Assembly: GCA_016928075.1 (NCBI GenBank) | Contig: JAFGLJ010000058.1 | Coordinates: forward strand, 1 to 64,000 | DNA from: Bacteroidales bacterium | GTDB taxonomy: Bacteria; Bacteroidota; Bacteroidia; Bacteroidales; VadinHA17 | Reading direction: 5' to 3' | DNA: 64,000 bases | In this document: one piece after another, positions 39,676-48,767 of the stretch | Numbering within the stretch: the stretch's first letter is position 1 | Layout of the letters: the number at the start of each line of letters is the position of its first letter | Notes under the pieces: model-generated | The model's input: the letters and a program-made list of their open reading frames with translations, nothing else | The model's database searches: none | Told to the model about the DNA's origin: nothing | Made by a program: the position numbers and the translations under genes

Positions 39676-40578
39676 ATGAATACACAGTACAGGAATTTCT
39701 TCTCCATGGGAACGCGGTTGGATGCTGTATTCATTAATGTTAATGAAAAGCATGCCGATAATCTCATTTACCGAATAAAAAATGATCTTAATAAACTTGA
39801 AAATGTATTAAGTATATACAAAACTGATAGTGAACTTTCAATGCTGAACAGGACAGCATATAAAAAGGATACTGCAGTAAGCCCAGATCTTTATGAGGCT
39901 GTACGTTTGTGCCTTGATTATTATAAACTTACCAATGGTGTTTTCGATGCGGGTCGGGCTAAGTTAACAGGCTCATCAGGCAGGGACGGGAGAAATACAC
40001 AAAGGGATAACAGCACTTTAATGGAATCATCCGGTATTGGCCTGGTTGAGATCAATGAAAAGGATAAATCTATAAGATACCATGGCAAAAATGTAAAAAT
40101 AGATTCCGGTGGCTTTGGTAAAGGTTTGGCTATGAAAAAAGTAAAAAATGTTCTAATATCTGAAGGTTTAGGTAATGCGTTGATAAGCTTTGGAGAAAGT
40201 TTGATACTTGCAATGGGTAAACACCCTCATGGTAATTACTGGCCGGTTGCAGTTGAAGGGATCTTTCAGAAACAATCAGTGGCCAGGGTGGCCAGCCTTG
40301 TAGATCAAAGCATTTCGACATCAGGCACAGGATTTGTAGATGTATCGGGGGTTTTCAGGCCGTCTTTTAACATTTTTGACCCCCGTACAGGGAATACGAT
40401 TAATGACCCCATGACAGTGTCTTTTATTTCAGATGATCCAATTGAAGCAGAGATTCTTTCAACCTCTCTTTTGATTGACAGGGGATGTCTTCCTGAAGTA
40501 TTTGATACCTCAGGTAAAGAAGCTTTTGCGGTCATATATGATAACGATATGAATTTTATTGTAAGGGAAATTTTATAA
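39676..40578 (+). CDS. apbE: ApbE-like FAD:protein FMN transferase
   Basis: A 300-aa ApbE-family protein that would attach FMN covalently to Thr residues of partner flavoproteins using FAD. Motifs: GNTRLD-like SMGTRLDAVF, KIDSGGFGKGLAMKK, STSGTGFVD and FNIFDPRTGN. In the metal site usually read as ADALAT, this protein has AEILST, replacing Asp with Glu. There is no signal peptide or lipobox, unlike many ApbE proteins. It lies before the second keto-glycoside locus (47-base gap to the oxidoreductase), possibly only by proximity. Confidence 0.82.
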   Translation: MNTQYRNFFSMGTRLDAVFINVNEKHADNLIYRIKNDLNKLENVLSIYKTDSELSMLNRTAYKKDTAVSPDLYEAVRLCLDYYKLTNGVFDAGRAKLTGSSGRDGRNTQRDNSTLMESSGIGLVEINEKDKSIRYHGKNVKIDSGGFGKGLAMKKVKNVLISEGLGNALISFGESLILAMGKHPHGNYWPVAVEGIFQKQSVARVASLVDQSISTSGTGFVDVSGVFRPSFNIFDPRTGNTINDPMTVSFISDDPIEAEILSTSLLIDRGCLPEVFDTSGKEAFAVIYDNDMNFIVREIL

Positions 40579-40624
40579 TTCTTACCTTCAGTTTATATTT
40601 ACACATTAACTCAATAATAACCTT

Positions 40625-41881
40625 ATGACCTATAAACAATCCAGAAGGATCTTTCTACAGAAAACAGCCCTTCTTACAGGGGGATTATTCCTGGGATCCC
40701 ATTTCCCGGACATAAGAACCCTGGCCAATGATCAGGAAAATATGGCCAATACTGTAAGGCTGGGCATAATAGGTAGTGGCTCGCGCGGGCAGTACCTCAT
40801 GACACACATAAACCTGATTCCCGGAATTGAGATTGTGGCTGTATGTGATAATTACCAGCCAAACCTGGATAAGGGGGTGGAGATGACCGGGGGTAAAGCT
40901 GAAGCGTTTAATGACTACAGGAAGCTACTTGAGAAAAAAAATATTGACGGGGTAATAATTGCTACCCCTCTCCACCTGCATGCGGTGATTTCAATAGATT
41001 CATTGAAGGCAGGTTTCCATGTATTCTGTGAAAAGGCAATGGCTAAAACACCCGCTGAATGCCTGGCTATGTATAATGCTCAACTGGAGACGGGAAAAAT
41101 ACTGCTTATCGGACATCAGAGAATGTTCAACCCAAGGTACCTGAAAGCTTTTGAGATGATAAACAGGGGACAGCTTGGAGATATTACCCAGATAAGAGCT
41201 TACTGGCACAGAAACAATGACTGGCGCAGGGAGGTTCCCGAAACAGGTCTTGAAAGGGAAATTAACTGGAGGCTTTATTGGGATTATTCCGAAGGCCTGA
41301 TGACTGAATTGGGAAGCCACCAGATCCAGGTAGCGAATTTTATTAAGAAAGATTTTCCGCGAAGGGTAACCGGCACAGGAAGTATTAATTACTGGCACGA
41401 TGGCCGGGAAGTGTTCGACAATGTAAATATGGTATATGAATATTCTGATGGGTCATCACTCATATATGACTCAATGATAAGTAATGCACATTATGGCTAT
41501 GAAGAACAGATAATGGGTCCGAAAGGTACCATGGAGCTTGAAGCGGGCAAAATGTATTCTGAAAATCCCCCTCCGGCACCCGGTATCCTGCAGCTCCTGA
41601 ATAATATAGAGCATGAAATATTTGACCCGCTGCCCCTGGGGGGCAAAAGCTGGATCCCCGAAACAGCAGTAAAAGAAAAGGGGGAATATATTTATGAGGT
41701 TGACCTGGAAGATGATGGAACAGCTCTTGAAATGGAAGGATTTGCACAGATGATAAGAGAAAACCGTCACAGTGATGTCCTCCTCAGGGAAGCTTATTAT
41801 GCTGCTATAGCTGCTCTGCTTGGGAATATGGCAATAAAAAAAGGTGAAGTGGTAACATTCCCTGAAGAATACATTTTATAA
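40625..41881 (+). CDS. Tat-exported Gfo/Idh/MocA family oxidoreductase (second locus)
   Basis: A 418-aa dehydrogenase of the same family as the one at 33788. The Tat signal reads SRRIFLQKTALLTGGLFLG, the Rossmann motif IGSGSRGQYL, and the catalytic region FCEKAMAKTP, in which the usual EKP Pro is Ala. It is followed after 11 bases by a two-helix membrane protein and then a tandem DUF1080 lipoprotein, again giving an oxidoreductase/hydrolase pair. Sequence similarity with the first copy is limited to the family level as far as I can judge, so the two loci probably act on different glycosides. Confidence 0.9.
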   Translation: MTYKQSRRIFLQKTALLTGGLFLGSHFPDIRTLANDQENMANTVRLGIIGSGSRGQYLMTHINLIPGIEIVAVCDNYQPNLDKGVEMTGGKAEAFNDYRKLLEKKNIDGVIIATPLHLHAVISIDSLKAGFHVFCEKAMAKTPAECLAMYNAQLETGKILLIGHQRMFNPRYLKAFEMINRGQLGDITQIRAYWHRNNDWRREVPETGLEREINWRLYWDYSEGLMTELGSHQIQVANFIKKDFPRRVTGTGSINYWHDGREVFDNVNMVYEYSDGSSLIYDSMISNAHYGYEEQIMGPKGTMELEAGKMYSENPPPAPGILQLLNNIEHEIFDPLPLGGKSWIPETAVKEKGEYIYEVDLEDDGTALEMEGFAQMIRENRHSDVLLREAYYAAIAALLGNMAIKKGEVVTFPEEYIL

Positions 41882-41892
41882 AAATTGTAATT

Positions 41893-42135
41893 ATGAAAGA
41901 CCTGGTTATAAAAGGAAAGTGGATAAAAAGAGAACTTATCGTGCTTACAGTGCTCTTTCTTTCCGCGGTAATAATTAATGTTATAGGTATAGTAAAACAT
42001 GATACCCGATGGATTGAGATGCTGAGCCAGCTGCATGTTGTATTTATTTTAACCCTGTTATTATATGCGCTCCTATGGCTGGTGAGGTTAATTATTTTCG
42101 TCGTAATACTTCCATTCAGAAAAAAAAACAAGTAA
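41893..42135 (+). CDS. Small two-helix membrane protein
   Basis: An 80-aa protein with two transmembrane segments (about residues 14-33 and 47-75) separated by a short loop, and charged ends (RKKNK at the C-terminus). I do not recognise the family. It sits between the oxidoreductase and the DUF1080 lipoprotein; its stop TAA overlaps the following ATG by one base (TAATG at 42133-42137), so translational coupling is likely. It could anchor or assist the exported enzymes, but this is inference. Confidence 0.65.
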   Translation: MKDLVIKGKWIKRELIVLTVLFLSAVIINVIGIVKHDTRWIEMLSQLHVVFILTLLLYALLWLVRLIIFVVILPFRKKNK

Positions 42136-43460
42136 TGAAAAAGTCAAAAATACTGGTATTTGCAGCGCTTTTATCAGTAATCACCTCCTGCAGGAACGAG
42201 GAAACCTGGATCGATCTTATCGGGGACAACCTGGATAATTGGGAACAGCTTAACGGAAATGCAGATTATCAACTCGTCAATGGCACAATTGAAGGCTCGA
42301 GCGTACTTAATTCACCAAATTCATTCCTGTGCACAAAAGATCATTATGGTGATTTCATTCTTGAATTTGATGTACTGGTTGATCCGGAAATGAATTCGGG
42401 TGTTCAGATAAGGAGCCATAGTCTGCCTGAATACCAGAATGGGAGGGTACATGGTTACCAGGTTGAAGTTGACCCGACTGACAGGGCATGGTCGGGAGGT
42501 ATATATGATGAAGCCCGGCGTATGTGGTTGTATCCCCTTGACCGCAATCCCGGAGGTAAGAAAGCATTTATTAATGGTGAATTCAATCATTTCAGGGTTG
42601 AAGCTGTCGGAAACAGCATACGGACATGGTGCAATGGGATTCCATGCTCCGACCTTATTGATGCCATGACTGCATCCGGATTTATTGGCCTGCAGGTGCA
42701 CAGCATAGGAAATGACAGCTCAAAAGTGGGCTTAAAAGTTATATGGAAAAATATTAAGATTATTACTGACAACCCGGCATCATATGTCACCCCTTACAAT
42801 AAGGATATTCCCCAGAACAGTTTTCTGGTAAATGAATTGAGTGTCAGGGAGAAAGAAGAAGGATGGAGATTGTTGTTTGATGGTAGCACCAGTACAGGCT
42901 GGCGGTCAGTGGATAGTACCTTATTCCCGGAGAAAGAGTGGGTTATTGAAGATGGCGAGTTGAAAAGACTTGGTTCAGGGGGTGATATAATCACGGATGA
43001 TATTTTCACTGATTTTGAACTTATTCTTGACTTTAAATACCGTAAGGGGAGTAACAGCGGAATAAAATACTTTATCAGCGGTGACAAGGAGAATGACCCA
43101 TATTATAATATTGGATGTGAATACCAGATAAGAAACAGAAACGCCTCTGAACCTGAACTTCCCGGCAGGGAACGGATAGGTGGCCTGTATGATCTTATTG
43201 AACCTTCAAACCCGAGGGACAATGGTCCTGACATATGGAACAGAGCGAGGATTGTGGTTAAAGACCGTAACGTGGAACACTGGCTTAATAACCAGATGAC
43301 TGTTGAATACGAAAGAGGTACTGAACAATGGAAAGAAATGGTTGCCGGCAGTAAATTCAGGGATGTACCGTGTTTCGGTGAAGCTGAAACAGGTCATATA
43401 TTGTTACAGGATCATGGTACTGAAGTGTCATTCAGAAGTATCAAAATAAAAGAGCTATAA
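42135..43460 (+). CDS. Lipoprotein with two tandem DUF1080 (3-keto-disaccharide hydrolase) domains
   Basis: A 441-aa lipoprotein when started at ATG 42135 (an earlier in-frame ATG at 42075 lies inside the upstream gene). Signal ends LLSVITSC, lipidated Cys. Domain 1 (about 25-215) has GDNLDNWEQL and ILEFDVLVDPEMNSGVQIRS; domain 2 (about 240-441) has LLFDGSTSTGWRSV and LILDFKYRKGSNSGIKYF, both in the DUF1080 pattern, ending VSFRSIKIKEL as in the 860-aa protein. It should act on 3-keto-glycosides at the cell surface or periplasm, together with the exported oxidoreductase. Confidence 0.88.
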   Translation: MKKSKILVFAALLSVITSCRNEETWIDLIGDNLDNWEQLNGNADYQLVNGTIEGSSVLNSPNSFLCTKDHYGDFILEFDVLVDPEMNSGVQIRSHSLPEYQNGRVHGYQVEVDPTDRAWSGGIYDEARRMWLYPLDRNPGGKKAFINGEFNHFRVEAVGNSIRTWCNGIPCSDLIDAMTASGFIGLQVHSIGNDSSKVGLKVIWKNIKIITDNPASYVTPYNKDIPQNSFLVNELSVREKEEGWRLLFDGSTSTGWRSVDSTLFPEKEWVIEDGELKRLGSGGDIITDDIFTDFELILDFKYRKGSNSGIKYFISGDKENDPYYNIGCEYQIRNRNASEPELPGRERIGGLYDLIEPSNPRDNGPDIWNRARIVVKDRNVEHWLNNQMTVEYERGTEQWKEMVAGSKFRDVPCFGEAETGHILLQDHGTEVSFRSIKIKEL

Positions 43461-43760
43461 ACTACCATTATCAAAACCAATAGTCGGGATTTCATGTAGA
43501 AGTGTACCATGGACTCAGGCAGTCTTGCGGTGCTGCATTTGTATAACTTCCTGGAGGCTATACGTAAAGACACAAAACTTCATTCACCGGTGGATGACAG
43601 AGCGGTAAGTACACCTTTGTTACCCTGGTAATATCTCACATAATGTGGGAAGAATGCTCCGGATAAATGTAAAGACGGGAGACATTATAAAGGACGAGGG
43701 AGCAAAGTCACAAATTAGCCGTGATTATGAACCCGGCCGGGAACTGAGGTTTTAAGGTTG
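43461..43760. other. Gap of 300 bases without a recognised gene
   Basis: Between convergent genes. It contains a 40-codon ATG frame (43508-43630) of no recognisable family and a CCGGCCGG palindrome near 43733. No terminator hairpin with T tract was found. Confidence 0.5.
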
Positions 43761-45662
43761 TTATTCAGGGTAAACTGCATGCACTATTTTCAGGATACTA
43801 CTTTCAATATTCTTGTGATTTATAATAAAATCAGCTTTTGCAGGAGCTTCGTATTCAATATCTACACCAGGAATATTTGATATTAAACCATTATCAGCCT
43901 GTTCATATAGATCTGGTTTATTAGCCCTGCAATAGTCAATATCTTCATCCATATATATGAGGATAAATCGTTCTCCTCCTATAATTTCTCTTATCTGGTT
44001 CCGCATATTGTCGTTGGGTGAGATAAATGAGCAGACAGTAATTATGCCCTGGTCATTAAGTATTCTTGCTATATGTGCAACGCGCCGCAGGTGTTCAGCA
44101 CGGTCAGCAGGGGAGTAGTCAAGTTCTCTTGAAAGACCGCTTCGCACTGTGCTGCCGTCAAGTAATACAACAGACGCCCCGATATCAAAAAGTTGCTTCT
44201 CCAGTGTATAGGCCAGATCATTTTTACCTGATCCGTGCAGGCCCGTTATCCAAATAGTGCTTCCTTTATGCCTGTTGCGCCTGATACGCTGTTCTGTGCT
44301 TATCAGGCTTTTACCCCTGCGTATTTTTTCCCTGTCAATATCGGTTATCCTGGATGGCAGCTTATCACTTGCCCTTTTATCCAGTATCATGCCTACAGCA
44401 CAGGTGTTATGAGTTACCGGGTCAATCAGTATGAATGAGCCAGTATTCCTGTTTCTCCTATAAGGATCAAAAAACAGTGGTTTGTTGGTTGTTATTACAA
44501 CACGACCGATATCATTCAAAACAAATTTATCCTTCTTCTGCCTCTTAAGGGTATTTACATCAATCTTATACTGGACTATATCAATGCGTGCCCTTGAGGT
44601 ATTGGTATTGTGTTTGATATAGAAAGTCTTTGAAAGATCCATCATCGTCTCATCCATCCATACCAGCATCGACTCAAAATGCCTGTCAATCTTCGGTACA
44701 TTATCAGGATGGATTATCATCTCACCCCTTGAAATATCAATTTCGTCCTTCAGTGTGATAGTGACTGATTGAGGGGGGAAGGCATATTCCCTCTTACCCT
44801 CACAGGTTGTGATTGATTTTACAAGAGATTTTTTCATTGATGGCAAGACCATTACTTCATCTCCGGTTTTTATCACTCCCGAGGCAATCCTTCCCGAGAA
44901 CCCCCTGAAATCCCTGTCTGGCCTTAAAACATATTGTACGGGAAATCTCAGATCATCAAAATTGTGGTCGCTGCTCACGTGGACAGTTTCAAGATATTCC
45001 ATCATGCTCTTACCGTGATACCACTTCATTTTGTCAGAAATATCCACAACATTATCTCCTTTCAATGCTGAAATCGGGATACATTCAACATCAGGTACAT
45101 TTAATTGTGTAATAAACCGTTTATAGTCATTTGATATCTTATCAAATATTCCCTCATCGTAATCTACAAGATCCATCTTGTTAACTGCGAGCACAATGTG
45201 TTTTATACCCAGTAATGAAACAATAAATGTGTGTCGTTTTGTCTGGGTCACTACTCCTTTGGTGGCATCGGTCAGGATGATAGCCAGGTTTGCCGTGGAC
45301 GCGCCTGTTACCATGTTCCTGGTATACTGTTCGTGGCCGGGTGTGTCAGCAATGATGAATTTCCTTTTATTTGTTGAGAAGTATCTGTAAGCCACATCTA
45401 TTGTTATACCCTGCTCGCGCTCAGCTTTCAGTCCATCAAGAAGCAAGGCATAGTCGATTTCTTCTCCTGCATGGCCTACTCTTTTACTGTCTCTTATCAA
45501 TGCTGACAGGTGGTCTTCATAAAGTTTCTTGCTGTCAAACATCAGCCGGCCTATCAGTGTGGATTTACCATCGTCTACGGACCCTGCTGTCAGGAAACGA
45601 AGCATATCCTTCTTTTCATCCCGATCGAGAAACTCTTTAATATTTAGTGTATCAGTACTCAT
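43761..45662 (-). CDS. cysN: Bifunctional sulfate adenylyltransferase subunit 1 / APS kinase (CysN-CysC) with divergent kinase domain
   Basis: A 633-aa fusion if started at ATG 45662 (45707 would add 15 residues and abut a repeat array). N-terminal CysN GTPase: [26 protein letters not shown] and NKMDL. It activates sulfate to APS with CysD. The C-terminal CysC-like domain (about 470-633) keeps [13 protein letters not shown] and FISPND but has two changes: the P-loop is GLHGSGKND (the Ser/Thr after Lys is Asn, codon 44222-44220) and the usual DGDNVR is DGSTVR. Its APS kinase activity is therefore doubtful. Downstream of cysD on the same strand, within a PAPS/polysaccharide cluster. Confidence 0.9.
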   Translation of the reverse strand: MSTDTLNIKEFLDRDEKKDMLRFLTAGSVDDGKSTLIGRLMFDSKKLYEDHLSALIRDSKRVGHAGEEIDYALLLDGLKAEREQGITIDVAYRYFSTNKRKFIIADTPGHEQYTRNMVTGASTANLAIILTDATKGVVTQTKRHTFIVSLLGIKHIVLAVNKMDLVDYDEGIFDKISNDYKRFITQLNVPDVECIPISALKGDNVVDISDKMKWYHGKSMMEYLETVHVSSDHNFDDLRFPVQYVLRPDRDFRGFSGRIASGVIKTGDEVMVLPSMKKSLVKSITTCEGKREYAFPPQSVTITLKDEIDISRGEMIIHPDNVPKIDRHFESMLVWMDETMMDLSKTFYIKHNTNTSRARIDIVQYKIDVNTLKRQKKDKFVLNDIGRVVITTNKPLFFDPYRRNRNTGSFILIDPVTHNTCAVGMILDKRASDKLPSRITDIDREKIRRGKSLISTEQRIRRNRHKGSTIWITGLHGSGKNDLAYTLEKQLFDIGASVVLLDGSTVRSGLSRELDYSPADRAEHLRRVAHIARILNDQGIITVCSFISPNDNMRNQIREIIGGERFILIYMDEDIDYCRANKPDLYEQADNGLISNIPGVDIEYEAPAKADFIINHKNIESSILKIVHAVYPE

Positions 45663-45706
45663 TCTTCGCGGTACAAAGTTTTTAAGTTCCTGTTCTTGTT
45701 TTATCA

Positions 45707-45787
45707 TGGAATGTTGGAATACTGGAATACTGGGTAAGCAAGTATCATATACAATATTCCATCATTCCATTATTCCATCATTTCATC
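45707..45787. repeat. Inverted octamer tandem repeats at the cysD-cysN boundary
   Basis: Four TGGAATAC-type octamers (45707-45738) are followed after 17 bases by four reverse-complement octamers ATTCCATC-type (45756-45787). Together they can fold into a long imperfect hairpin. The right arm ends inside the cysD stop codon (45786-45788). Confidence 0.85.
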
Positions 45788-46718
45788 AGAAGTATCCTTC
45801 GCGTTTTTTCTGTTCCATGCTTGCATCCTGGTCAAAATCAATAACCCGGGTTGTACGTTCCGATTTTGTGATTGTCATCATCTCTTCAACTATTTTTTCT
45901 ATGGTATCGGCATCCGATTCAACAGCTCCTGTCAGTGGGTAGCATCCAAGGGTACGGAAGCGGACTTTTTTCATTACAGCCCTGGCTGCCAGTTCAGGGG
46001 GCATTCTGTCATCATCAACAAGTATCAGGCTTCCGTCGATATCCACCACCGGCCTTTCTCTGGCAAAATACAGTGGTACAATAGGAATTTTCTCAAGGCG
46101 GATATACTGCCAGACATCCAGCTCAGTCCAGTTGCTTATTGGGAACACCCTGATAGATTCCCCTTTGTGCACACGGGTATTATAAATATCCCATAGTTCG
46201 GGCCTCTGGTTTTTAGGATCCCATTGATGAAACCTGTCTCTGAATGAAAATATCCTTTCCTTTGCCCTTGATTTCTCCTCATCCCTTCTTGCTCCACCGA
46301 ATGCTGCATCGAACTTATATTTGTTAAGCCCTCCCAGGAGTGCTTCTGTTTTCATTACATCGGTGTGAACCTTGCTGCCATGGGTAAACGGACCAATTCC
46401 CTGCTTATATCCTTCTTCATTGAAATGTACAATAAGGTCCCAGTTATTCTTTTTTGCATATGAATCCCTGAAAGCTATCATCTCTTTGAATTTCCATTTT
46501 GAATCAATATGCATCAGCGGGAAAGGCACCTTGCCAGGGTAAAATGCCTTTTCAGCAAGTCTTACCATTACTGATGAATCTTTACCGATTGAATAAAGCA
46601 TCACAGGGTTCTCAAATTCCGATGCCACTTCACGGATAATATGAATAGACTCTGCTTCCAGTTCTCGCAGATGGTTCAGTATAAAGTTATTTTTCTCTTT
46701 AATCTGTGATTTAGACAT
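45786..46718 (-). CDS. cysD: Sulfate adenylyltransferase subunit 2
   Basis: A 310-aa PP-loop ATP pyrophosphatase, the catalytic partner of CysN in making APS from sulfate and ATP. The PP-loop is [18 protein letters not shown] (residues about 41-58), followed by [20 protein letters not shown] and [15 protein letters not shown], all typical. Full length is normal. It has a -7-type box just after the cysQ stop (46797-46804), so it may be transcribed separately from cysQ as well as by read-through. It precedes cysN. Confidence 0.96.
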   Translation of the reverse strand: MSKSQIKEKNNFILNHLRELEAESIHIIREVASEFENPVMLYSIGKDSSVMVRLAEKAFYPGKVPFPLMHIDSKWKFKEMIAFRDSYAKKNNWDLIVHFNEEGYKQGIGPFTHGSKVHTDVMKTEALLGGLNKYKFDAAFGGARRDEEKSRAKERIFSFRDRFHQWDPKNQRPELWDIYNTRVHKGESIRVFPISNWTELDVWQYIRLEKIPIVPLYFARERPVVDIDGSLILVDDDRMPPELAARAVMKKVRFRTLGCYPLTGAVESDADTIEKIVEEMMTITKSERTTRVIDFDQDASMEQKKREGYF

Positions 46719-46796
46719 TAATACACAAGTTCAATTTCTTTATTTCTGTATCTCTAGTAGTGAGCTTCAATTATACTAATTTCCTGATCCGGTCTG

Positions 46797-46804
46797 CAAA
46801 GATA
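46797..46804 (-). promoter_or_regulatory. Likely -7 box of cysDN
   Basis: On the minus strand TATCTTTG followed by CAG, the characteristic phylum -7 sequence. It lies about 80 bases upstream of the cysD ATG and just past the cysQ stop codon. A -33 TTG at the right spacing was not found. Confidence 0.5.
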
Positions 46805-46806
46805 AT

Positions 46807-47598
46807 TCATTCAACGATAAAGTCAGGGTTAAGAAGATTTTCTTTATTATAACTTATCTCACCTCCATCATCTATTCTCCTGATTGTTTTTCCTGCATAT
46901 TGTGCAATGGCGTGACCGGCAGCTATATCCCATTCCATAGTTGGGCCAAACCGGGGATAATATCGGGCAGTTCCTTCAGCAACCATGCATATTTTCAGAG
47001 CGCTGCCCCTTGAAACCAGGACGGTTTTTTCTGACGGCCCTGATCTTGACCTGATATATTCTTCAGTAGCTCCGTCTATATGGGAACGGCTTACCACAAT
47101 GGTATTAGTTGAGTTTTGATTAGAAGAAGGCAGTCTTACTGCACCTTCAATTATTCTTTCCGTATCCTGGTCTTTGTCCTCAACAATTGCTCTGAACGAA
47201 CCCATTCCTGGGCAGCCAAAGTACAATTCCTTTGTTACAGGGGCATATATAACACCCAAAACGGGTTTATTATTTATAACAAGGGCAATATTAACAGTGA
47301 ATTCCCCATTTCTTTTTAAAAACTCCTTTGTTCCATCCAATGGATCTACAATCCATAAGCTCTTCCAACTTTTTCTTTCATTGTAAGGAACAGTTTTATT
47401 TTCTTCACTTAATACAGGTATCCCGGTAACTTTTAAATTATCATTGATAATCTTATTGGATTTCAGGTCGGCATTTGTCACGGGGGATTTATCCTTTTTT
47501 AAGGTTGTTTCAATAAATCCTGATTCGTACACAAAATTTATTTCTGCGCCTGCTGCAATTGCTGCCTTTATAGCTTTTTTCAGTAAATCCATTATCAT
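46807..47598 (-). CDS. cysQ: 3'(2'),5'-bisphosphate nucleotidase
   Basis: A 263-aa Mg-dependent phosphatase of the inositol monophosphatase superfamily (an alternative ATG two codons inside gives 261). The metal-binding motif DPLDGTKEF is at residues 82-90 and the second signature EWDIAAGHAI near residue 223. It hydrolyses PAP, the by-product of sulfotransferase reactions, to AMP. Its presence next to cysDN implies that PAPS is used by sulfotransferases here, not only for assimilation. Downstream of the nucleotide-sugar genes by about 107 bases. Confidence 0.93.
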   Translation of the reverse strand: MIMDLLKKAIKAAIAAGAEINFVYESGFIETTLKKDKSPVTNADLKSNKIINDNLKVTGIPVLSEENKTVPYNERKSWKSLWIVDPLDGTKEFLKRNGEFTVNIALVINNKPVLGVIYAPVTKELYFGCPGMGSFRAIVEDKDQDTERIIEGAVRLPSSNQNSTNTIVVSRSHIDGATEEYIRSRSGPSEKTVLVSRGSALKICMVAEGTARYYPRFGPTMEWDIAAGHAIAQYAGKTIRRIDDGGEISYNKENLLNPDFIVE

Positions 47599-47705
47599 GT
47601 ATTTAACCTAAAGCCCGATTATTTGAAAAGGCGGGATTTGAAGTGTGTTTAAAAGGTATCAGATGTCCATTATGGCAAGTTTCTAGTAAATAATATTGGT
47701 ATACT

Positions 47706-48764
47706 CTATTTAATCCTGTTATATTCTTTATACCATTTAACAAAATTCTTAATACCCTCCTTTACCGGTGTGGCAGGTTCATAATTGATTGCCCGGATAA
47801 GTGAATTGACATCTGCCCAGGTTGCAGGCACGTCACCCGGCTGCATGGGCAGAAATTCCTTTCTGGCTGTAATCCCCAGTTCCTTTTCGATAGCTTCCAC
47901 GAAGTCCATTAATTTGACAGGAGAATTATTACCTATATTGTATAACCTGTAACTTGCAGGCGAGGATGATGGTTTGGGATCCAAACCCGACCAGTCAGTA
48001 TTTCCTTCGGGAATAACGTCAATGATTCTCGAGAGTGAATTCACTATATCATCAATATAGGTGAAATCCCTTTGCATATTACCCTCATTATTAATCTGAA
48101 TTTTTCTGCCTTCGGTAATTGCTTTAGTAAAAATATAAAGGGCCATATCGGGTCTTCCCCACGGACCATACACTGTAAAAAACCTCAGGCCGGTGGTTGG
48201 GAGGGAAAAAAGGTGACTATAAGTATGTGCCATCAGTTCGTTGGATTTTTTTGATGCCGCATATAGACTAATCGGGTGGTCCACATTATCCTCTGTTGAG
48301 AAAGGCATCTTTTCATTTAATCCGTAAACGCTCGAGCTGCTTGCATAAACAAGATGCTTAATATTATTATGCCTGCAGGCTTCGAGTATATTAGCAAATC
48401 CAACAATATTACTATTCACATAAGCCATAGGGTTATCGATACTGTACCTCACACCTGCCTGAGCAGCAAGGTTGACAACATAGTCAAATCCCGATGATCT
48501 GAACAGATCAGTGAGGGATTCCTTGTCTTCCAGATCAAGCTTGATGAAACTATAGTCTTTGTATTTCAAACTGTTAATAATCCTGTTATACTTTATGTCC
48601 TCTTTTCTTATTCCTGTTTCAGCCAGGCGGGCATACTTAAGATTGACGTCATAATAATTGTTGATATTATCCAGGCCTGTCACTTTGTGGCCTTCGGATA
48701 TAAGCTTATTCACAAGGTGAAACCCAATGAATCCAGCAGTTCCTGTAATAAGTATCTTGCTCAT
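47706..48764 (-). CDS. UDP-glucuronate 4-epimerase family protein
   Basis: A 352-aa short-chain dehydrogenase/epimerase. The NAD-binding motif GTAGFIGFHLVNKL (residues 7-20), the catalytic YAASKK (Tyr-x-x-x-Lys) and DNINNYYDVNLKYARL, a characteristic of UDP-glucuronate 4-epimerases, are present. It would convert UDP-glucuronate to UDP-galacturonate. It starts 3 bases after the UDP-glucose dehydrogenase stop, so the two form a two-step route from UDP-glucose to UDP-galacturonate, for surface polysaccharide. Confidence 0.9.
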   Translation of the reverse strand: MSKILITGTAGFIGFHLVNKLISEGHKVTGLDNINNYYDVNLKYARLAETGIRKEDIKYNRIINSLKYKDYSFIKLDLEDKESLTDLFRSSGFDYVVNLAAQAGVRYSIDNPMAYVNSNIVGFANILEACRHNNIKHLVYASSSSVYGLNEKMPFSTEDNVDHPISLYAASKKSNELMAHTYSHLFSLPTTGLRFFTVYGPWGRPDMALYIFTKAITEGRKIQINNEGNMQRDFTYIDDIVNSLSRIIDVIPEGNTDWSGLDPKPSSSPASYRLYNIGNNSPVKLMDFVEAIEKELGITARKEFLPMQPGDVPATWADVNSLIRAINYEPATPVKEGIKNFVKWYKEYNRIK

Positions 48765-48767
48765 ATT

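Noticed and set aside
42075-42134. Earlier ATG of the tandem DUF1080 lipoprotein
   Set aside because: It lies inside the preceding gene and would bury the lipoprotein signal behind 20 residues.
43508-43630. 40-codon ATG frame in the gap before cysN
   Set aside because: No family resemblance and no promoter; too short to support as a gene.
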